Shown: positions 58,857 to 64,000 of the stretch, piece after piece
Numbering within the stretch: the first letter of the stretch is position 1
How the letters are laid out: each line of letters begins with the position of its first letter
Source of the DNA: Cryobacterium cryoconiti
GTDB lineage: Bacteria; Actinomycetota; Actinomycetes; Actinomycetales; Microbacteriaceae
Assembly (NCBI RefSeq): GCF_004403065.1
Contig: NZ_SOHA01000041.1
Span: forward strand, 1-64,000
DNA length: 64,000 bases
Direction: 5' to 3'
Translations under genes and position numbers: made by a program
Notes under the pieces: generated by a model
Databases searched by the model: none
The model's input: only the letters and a program-made list of their open reading frames with translations
What the model was told of the DNA's origin: nothing

Positions 58857-60212
58857 TCAGGAAGGGACGGCGGCCGGCAGGATGGCATCGAAGACGTCGT
58901 CGTCGAGGGCGCCGACCGCGGAAATGGACAGCGGCCCGGCCGCCAGTTCGGCGGCGAGGCTTTGCACGTCGTCGGCGGTGACGAGCGCGAGCCGACCGAG
59001 TGCCTCGTCGAGGTCGATGAACTCGCCCAGGGTGATCTCGGACCGGCCGAGCCGGGACATCCGGGTGTCGGAGTCTTCGAGAGCGAGGGCGGATGCGCCG
59101 GACAGCTGCCCCGCAGCCCGCTTCATCTCGTCGGGCGTGACCCCGTGCTCGGCGAGGCGGTGCAGCTCGCCGAGCATCAGCTCGGCCACCTGGCCGGCCT
59201 TCGCGGGCGTGCAACCCGCATACATGCCGAACAGGCCCGCATCGGAGTAGCCGGGAGCGAAGGAGTAGACCGAGTAGGCCAGGCCGCGCTTCTCGCGCAC
59301 CTCCTGGAACAGCCTCGAGGACATTCCGCCGCCGAAGACCGAATTGAGCACACTCATGGTCACCCGGCGGTCGTCGGTGGCCAGCAGGCCGGGGAAGCCC
59401 ATCAGGATGTTCGCCTGCTCCAGCGGGCGGCGCACGATGCTGACCGGAGCACCCTGGGCCAGCGTGGCCGGCACCCCGGAACGGCGACCGACCGGCGGGG
59501 CCAAGACGCTGAGGTCCCACCCGGAGAGCGCCAGCGACCGGGTGACGGCCGCGACGAGCACGTCGTGGTCGACCGCGCCGGCAACCGTGACGACGAGGTC
59601 CTGCGGGCGGTAGTTCGCTCGGTAGTGCTCCTGAACGGCCACGTGGGTGGCCGCCCGGATGGTGTCGGGACTGCCGCCGATCGGCCGCCCAAGCGGGTGG
59701 TGGCCCATGACCGCTTCGAAGAACCGTTCGTTGGCCACGTCGGACGGGTCATCGTCGGCCATCGCCAGCTCTTCGAGGATGACGCCGCGCTCGTTCTCGA
59801 ACTCGTCCGGGTCGAGCAGGGACGAGGTGAGCATGTCGGTGAGTACCTCGACCGCCATCGGCAGGTCCCGGTCCTGCACCTTGGCGTAGTAGCAGGTGTA
59901 TTCCTTGGCGGTCATCGCGTTGTGCTCGCCGCCGACGGAGTCGAAGGCGATCGCGATGTCGAGGGCGGTGCGCTTGGCGGTGCCCTTGAACAGAAGGTGT
60001 TCCAGAAAGTGGGTGGAGCCGAAGTGGCCGGGCTCCTCATCGCGGGACCCGACGGCGACCCAATAACCGATGGTCAGACTGCGACTGCCGGGGACGTGTT
60101 CCGACACGATGCGCACGCCGCTCGGCAGCACGCTGCGGCGCACAAGGGAGTCACCCGCCGCTCGGAACGAGAGCTCGGGCAAATCCAGGGGAAATTCGAC
60201 AGCACCGTTCAT
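58857..60212 (-). CDS. M16 family zinc metallopeptidase
   Basis: The 451-aa insulinase-type processing peptidase has HFLEH at 68-72 (HxxEH zinc motif) and a downstream Glu in the ERGVILEELAMADDDP region. The C-terminal M16 half contains the RREKRGLAYSV-like motif (VREKRGLAYSVYSF). In actinobacteria it normally lies between pnp and dapB; pnp would be expected upstream but an unrelated reductase is there. TAAGGT lies 9 nt before ATG. Confidence 0.93.
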   Translation of the reverse strand: MNGAVEFPLDLPELSFRAAGDSLVRRSVLPSGVRIVSEHVPGSRSLTIGYWVAVGSRDEEPGHFGSTHFLEHLLFKGTAKRTALDIAIAFDSVGGEHNAMTAKEYTCYYAKVQDRDLPMAVEVLTDMLTSSLLDPDEFENERGVILEELAMADDDPSDVANERFFEAVMGHHPLGRPIGGSPDTIRAATHVAVQEHYRANYRPQDLVVTVAGAVDHDVLVAAVTRSLALSGWDLSVLAPPVGRRSGVPATLAQGAPVSIVRRPLEQANILMGFPGLLATDDRRVTMSVLNSVFGGGMSSRLFQEVREKRGLAYSVYSFAPGYSDAGLFGMYAGCTPAKAGQVAELMLGELHRLAEHGVTPDEMKRAAGQLSGASALALEDSDTRMSRLGRSEITLGEFIDLDEALGRLALVTADDVQSLAAELAAGPLSISAVGALDDDVFDAILPAAVPS

Positions 60213-60306
60213 GACACCCCCACCTTACGGCACCGCCCGGTGAAGGCCAGGTGGCGCAGGGCCAGGTCGCGGCCGGTTCAGGGCCGGTTCACGGCGGGCC
60301 GTTTCG

Positions 60307-61398
60307 TCAGGCCGACACGCGGTCGAGGTCCACCATGTCGCCGCGGGTCAGACGGATGCCGGCGGCCGCGACGAGGGCGTCCACGTGCTCGGGGCGGCTG
60401 GCGCCGGCCACCGGGGCCACGACCGGGCCGCGGGCCAGCAGCCACGCGATCGCGATCGCGGCCGGAGCGGCCTCGTGTTCCTCCCCGATCCGGTCCAGAA
60501 CGCTGAGCACGCGCAGCCCGTTGCGGTTGAGGTATTTGGCGCCGCGGGAGCTGCGGGTGGTCTTCTCCAGATCAGCTTTGGACCGGTACCGGCCGGCCAG
60601 AAAGCCGTGCGCGAGTGCGAAGTACGGCAGCACCCCCATGCCCTGAGCCCGGGTGACGACGCCGAGGGAGGATTCGAAGGCGGTGCGGTGCAGGAGGCTG
60701 TACTGCGTTTGCAGGGCCACGAAGCGCGGCAGCCCGTTGGCCGCGAGCACCCGCGCCTCCATCAGTCGTTCGGCGGAGAAGTTGGACGCGGCGAGATAGC
60801 GCACGAGCCCACCGCGCATGAGCACGTCGACGGCGCCGAGGCTCTCTTCCAGTGGCACGGTCGGGTCGTCGAAGTGGAAGTGCAGCAGGTCGATGTAATC
60901 GGTTCCGAGCCGGTCCAGGGACGCGTGCACGGCGCCGATGATGCTGCGGGAGGAGAGCCCGGGGTTGTCGAGGTTCTTGCCGATCTTGGTGGCGATCACG
61001 GTGCTGTCACGGGTTCGGCGCGAGCGCAGCCAGGAACCGATGATCACCTCGCTGCGGCCCGAGGTGTAGCTGTCCGCCGTGTCGAGGAAGTTGCCGGCGA
61101 GGTCGCGGTGGCGGTCCAGGATGCGGTGGCTCGTGGCATTGTCGGCGGTCCACCCGAACACGCTCGTGCCCAGGGCCAGCGGGTGCACCGTGAGTTCGGT
61201 GTCCGCGATGGTGCGGCGGAGGGCGAGCGGGGCGGACAGGTGCGGAAGCGTGGGGTCCGGGAGCGGCAGGGGCCCCGCCGCCGGGGCCGTGGGGATGGGC
61301 TGGGACAGAGGGGACGGGCCCTGTTCGATCGGCTGGGTGGTCTGGGTGGAGGTGCGGGTGGTCGCGCGGTGGGCACCGTGCATGCTCGAACGCGGCAT
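60307..61398 (-). CDS. Aldo/keto reductase with Pro-rich N-terminal extension
   Basis: The 363-aa protein has an AKR barrel from ~residue 60, with the tetrad Asp/Tyr in LDTADSYTSGRSE, Lys in VIATKIG and His in LLHFHFDD. The first ~55 residues are Ser/Thr/Pro-rich low complexity. ATG 61398 was chosen because GGAGGGAG lies 7 nt upstream; an in-frame reading extends farther but lacks a ribosome-binding site and overlaps the GNAT gene antisense. Substrate unknown. Confidence 0.88.
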   Translation of the reverse strand: MPRSSMHGAHRATTRTSTQTTQPIEQGPSPLSQPIPTAPAAGPLPLPDPTLPHLSAPLALRRTIADTELTVHPLALGTSVFGWTADNATSHRILDRHRDLAGNFLDTADSYTSGRSEVIIGSWLRSRRTRDSTVIATKIGKNLDNPGLSSRSIIGAVHASLDRLGTDYIDLLHFHFDDPTVPLEESLGAVDVLMRGGLVRYLAASNFSAERLMEARVLAANGLPRFVALQTQYSLLHRTAFESSLGVVTRAQGMGVLPYFALAHGFLAGRYRSKADLEKTTRSSRGAKYLNRNGLRVLSVLDRIGEEHEAAPAAIAIAWLLARGPVVAPVAGASRPEHVDALVAAAGIRLTRGDMVDLDRVSA

Positions 61399-61507
61399 CC
61401 GTTGTCTCCCTCCGACTGAGCCGAGAGTAACCCCGGTGCCGAACGATGCAAAGGACATGCCCGGACCGTTACCAAACCGTGCGCCTGGGCGCCCGAAACC
61501 CCGTTGA

Positions 61508-61522
61508 TAGCCTTGCGCCATG
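61508..61522 (+). promoter_or_regulatory. Leaderless-type -10 of GNAT gene 2
   Basis: TAGCCT (61508-61513), TGCGCC, ATG 61520, almost the same string as upstream of GNAT gene 1. Confidence 0.5.
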
Positions 61523-62149
61523 CCCTTTCTGAGCCCTCTGACCCTGACGGGGAACCTCGTCACCCTGGAGCCGCTGACCGCTCTGCACCACGACGACCTG
61601 GTGGCCGCCAGCCGCGACGGCGAGCTCTGGAACCTCTGGTACACCTCGGTTCCCCGGCCCGAGGAGATGCGCGCCGAGATCGAGCGCCGGCTTCGGCTGC
61701 AGACCGAGCAGAGCATGCTTCCGTTCACGGTGCGCCGCTCCGCCACGGGCGTGATCTGCGGCATGACCACGTTCATGGCAGCGGATGCCGTCAATCGCCG
61801 CGTCGAGATCGGCTCCACGTGGACCGCTGCCGGCGTGCACCGGACGGGCATCAACACCGAAAGCAAGCTGCTGCTCCTCACTCATGCCTTTGAATCGCTG
61901 AACTGCATCGCCGTGGAATTCCGCACCCACTGGATGAACCGGCAGTCCCGGGCCGCCATCGCCGGCCTCGGCGCCAAACAGGACGGTGTGCTGCGGAACC
62001 ACGCGCAGTCCGCGGACGGGGCACTGCGGGACACCGTCGTGTTCTCGGTGATCCAATCGGAATGGCCGACCGTGAGGAAGGACCTCCGGCACAAGCTGGA
62101 GCAGGGGCTGCGCCACCGGACGGACGCGAACCGCGCTCCCAGCGTCTGA
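61520..62149 (+). CDS. GNAT family N-acetyltransferase (RimJ/RimL-like)
   Basis: The 209-aa protein resembles the ribosomal-protein-alanine acetyltransferase-like group that also includes small-molecule acetylases. N-terminal LTGNLVTLEPLT, EIGSTWTAAGVHRTGINTESKLLLLTHAFE and VEFRTHWMNRQSRAAIAGLGAKQDGVLR are the family's conserved blocks. Substrate unknown. Confidence 0.88.
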   Translation: MPFLSPLTLTGNLVTLEPLTALHHDDLVAASRDGELWNLWYTSVPRPEEMRAEIERRLRLQTEQSMLPFTVRRSATGVICGMTTFMAADAVNRRVEIGSTWTAAGVHRTGINTESKLLLLTHAFESLNCIAVEFRTHWMNRQSRAAIAGLGAKQDGVLRNHAQSADGALRDTVVFSVIQSEWPTVRKDLRHKLEQGLRHRTDANRAPSV

Positions 62150-62237
62150 AGTTACAATTGAGGCGAAACGATTCTTGTGTAGCGGTCGCCCAGGCTTTTC
62201 CCCGCGCCTGCCCGAATCATCCGCGAAAGAAGGATCC

Positions 62238-63857
62238 ATGACGCAGCTCGCCGGCGTGTCCACGCCCGAGGTACTGACCGAAGCCCTCCGGCGGCGCACG
62301 TTCGCCGTGATCTCGCACCCCGACGCGGGCAAGTCGACGCTCACCGAAGCACTGCTGCTGCACGCCCGCGCCATCACCACGGCCGGTGCGACGCACGGCA
62401 AGGCCGGCCGGCGTGGCACCGTGTCCGACTGGATGGCGATGGAGCAGGCTCGCGGGATCTCCGTGACCAGCGCGGCGATCCAGTTCGAGTACCGCGACGC
62501 CGTGATCAACCTGGTGGACACCCCCGGTCACGCCGACTTCTCCGAGGACACCTTCCGCGTGCTCTCCGCCGTCGACGCCGCGGTGATGCTCGTGGACGCC
62601 AGCAAGGGTCTCGAAGTGCAGACCATGAAGCTCTTCGAAGTCTGCAAGCAGCGTGGCCTCCCCGTGATCACCGTGATCAACAAGTGGGACCGTCCGGGCG
62701 CCGAGGCACTGGACCTGATGGACGAGATCCGGGAGCGCACCGGCCTCCTGCCCACCCCCCTGACCTGGCCCGTCGGGATCGCCGGCGACTTCCGTGGTGT
62801 GATCGACCGTGCCTCGCACGAATTCATCCGTTTCCACCGCACCGCCGGCGGGGCGAAGACCGCGGAGCCCGAGCGCCTGAGCGCGGCCGTCAAGGCCGCC
62901 GAAGAGGGTGCCGCCTGGGTCACCGCCACCGAGGAATCGGAACTGCTGGCGGAGGAGAGCCAGGACCACGACGAGGCCCGTTTCCTCGCGAACGAGACCA
63001 CCCCGGTGCTCTTCGCCGCCGCCGTGCTCAACTTCGGTGTGCAGCACATTCTGGACACCCTCGTGGACTTCGCGCCGGCCGCGGAGGCCCGGGAGGACGC
63101 ATCCGGTGGTCACCGCCCCGTGGACAGCGCCTTCTCCGGCTTCGTGTTCAAGGTGCAGTCCGGGATGAACGCCTCGCACCGCGACCATGTCGCCTTCGTG
63201 CGGGTCTGCTCGGGCCAGTTCAAACGGGGCATGATCGTCACCCACGCGGCCAGTGGCCGCCCGTTCGCCACCAAGTACGCCCAGCATCTGTTCGGGCGCG
63301 AGCGCGAGGTGGCCGACGAGGCCTGGCCCGGCGACATCGTCGGACTGGTCAACGCCTCCGCCCTCCGCGTGGGTGACACCATCTTCGAGACCGAAGCGGT
63401 CGAGTACCCGCCGCTGCCGATGTTCGCCCCGGAGCATTTCCGGGTGGTGCGTTCAGCGGACTCCAGCAAGCACAAGCAGTTCCGGCGCGGAATCGACCAG
63501 CTCGACCACGAGGGTGTCATCCAGGTGCTGCGCTCGGAGCTGCGCGGCGACCAGGCACCGGTGCTCGGCGCCGTCGGACCGATGCAGTTCGAGGTCGTGG
63601 AGGAACGAATGACGCACGACTTCGGCGCGGCCATCCGCACCGAGGCGCTGCCCTACCAGCTGGCGCGCCGCACCGACCGGGCCAGCGCCGAGATCCTCGG
63701 GCACGACCGCCAGGTCGAGGTGCTGATGCGCTCGGACGGCACGTTGCTCGCCCTGTTCAGCACCCCGTGGCGACTGCGGAACACCGTGCGCGACCACCCC
63801 GAGCTGATGCTCGAAGACCTGGCCACGGGCAGCAACGCGGTTCCGGCCGCGTACTAG
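62238..63857 (+). CDS. prfC: Peptide chain release factor 3
   Basis: RF3 is a translational GTPase that recycles RF1/RF2. The 539-aa protein has G1 SHPDAGKST, G3 DTPGHADFSED, G4 NKWD and the RF3-specific C-terminal domain (MQFEVVEERMTHDF). ATG 62238 has an AAGAAGGA ribosome-binding site; the in-frame upstream extension is unlikely. The length agrees with the family (~530). Confidence 0.96.
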   Translation: MTQLAGVSTPEVLTEALRRRTFAVISHPDAGKSTLTEALLLHARAITTAGATHGKAGRRGTVSDWMAMEQARGISVTSAAIQFEYRDAVINLVDTPGHADFSEDTFRVLSAVDAAVMLVDASKGLEVQTMKLFEVCKQRGLPVITVINKWDRPGAEALDLMDEIRERTGLLPTPLTWPVGIAGDFRGVIDRASHEFIRFHRTAGGAKTAEPERLSAAVKAAEEGAAWVTATEESELLAEESQDHDEARFLANETTPVLFAAAVLNFGVQHILDTLVDFAPAAEAREDASGGHRPVDSAFSGFVFKVQSGMNASHRDHVAFVRVCSGQFKRGMIVTHAASGRPFATKYAQHLFGREREVADEAWPGDIVGLVNASALRVGDTIFETEAVEYPPLPMFAPEHFRVVRSADSSKHKQFRRGIDQLDHEGVIQVLRSELRGDQAPVLGAVGPMQFEVVEERMTHDFGAAIRTEALPYQLARRTDRASAEILGHDRQVEVLMRSDGTLLALFSTPWRLRNTVRDHPELMLEDLATGSNAVPAAY

Positions 63858-63873
63858 GTGTACCGAGCCCGGT

Positions 63874-63926
63874 AACTGTTGCCCATCCGGACAACTGTCA
63901 CCGGTGTGCGGGCAACAGTTGTCCGG
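63874..63926. repeat. Inverted repeat with two competing left arms
   Basis: AACTGTTGCCC (63874-63884) and CCGGACAACTGT (63887-63898) can each pair perfectly with the single right block 63910-63926 (GGGCAACAGTTGTCCGG). Two mutually exclusive hairpins are therefore possible just after prfC. It may act as a terminator, although no T tract follows. Confidence 0.7.
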
Positions 63927-64000
63927 TTCGGCAACATATGCGGGTAGCCGGACGTGCGGGGGGCCGGGAGGCTGCGGCCGGTCAGCGGACCAGGTCGCGG

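Noticed and set aside
63982..64000. Possible 3' end of a minus-strand gene at the right edge (TGA at 63984 to 63982)
   Set aside because: Only 19 bases are visible, too few to support a call; the next window would decide.

Overview
The window is a 64-kb stretch of GC-rich actinobacterial chromosome. Gene order, protein sequences and a recurring intergenic repeat fit a member of Microbacteriaceae (Cryobacterium/Leifsonia-like; genus is inference). No phage, transposase, CRISPR array or tRNA gene was found. Most genes lie on the minus strand, in the same direction as the 16S rRNA gene that begins at base 1 and leaves the window.

Layout: 16S 5' end and a ~600-bp rrn promoter/leader region with a boxA-like site; tyrS; a translationally coupled pair made of a SatD-like HTH protein and a membrane protein; an arginine operon argCJBDF-argGH-mpg without argR; pheST; a gluABCD-type amino-acid ABC transporter; an rRNA methyltransferase gene; the infC-rpmI-rplT translation operon, whose infC starts at ATC; a DUF1844 gene; lhr-nei (DNA repair); hisCBH-priA-sseB without hisD; a divergent SOS pair (lexA and a small LysM cell-division-inhibitor-like gene) with two LexA-type sites between them; metF-metE behind a structured leader; hflX; a methyltransferase; and then the long conserved actinobacterial series dapF-miaA-miaB-recX-recA-DUF3046-clgR-cinA-pgsA-ftsK-rnj-dapA-thyX. 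After a plus-strand island (thioredoxin, DUF4395, OsmC, TIGR01777 epimerase) come dapB with a TPR gene, two GNAT acetyltransferases, a histidine phosphatase, an M16 peptidase, an aldo/keto reductase and prfC.

Functionally this is core genome: translation (tyrS, pheST, infC, rpmI, rplT, prfC, miaA/B, rRNA methylation), Arg/His/Met/Lys(DAP) biosynthesis, thymidylate synthesis, and DNA repair with SOS control (lexA, recA, recX, lhr, nei, mpg). The less ordinary content is in the non-coding DNA. At least twelve genes show a TANNNT hexamer exactly 6 nt before the start codon, the signature of leaderless mRNAs. A family of symmetric inverted repeats sits in intergenic gaps. A small TCGACARGCTC element has flanking 4-bp stems that change in a compensatory way between copies. 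metF has a candidate riboswitch-like leader, and infC has a non-canonical start codon and a structured leader.
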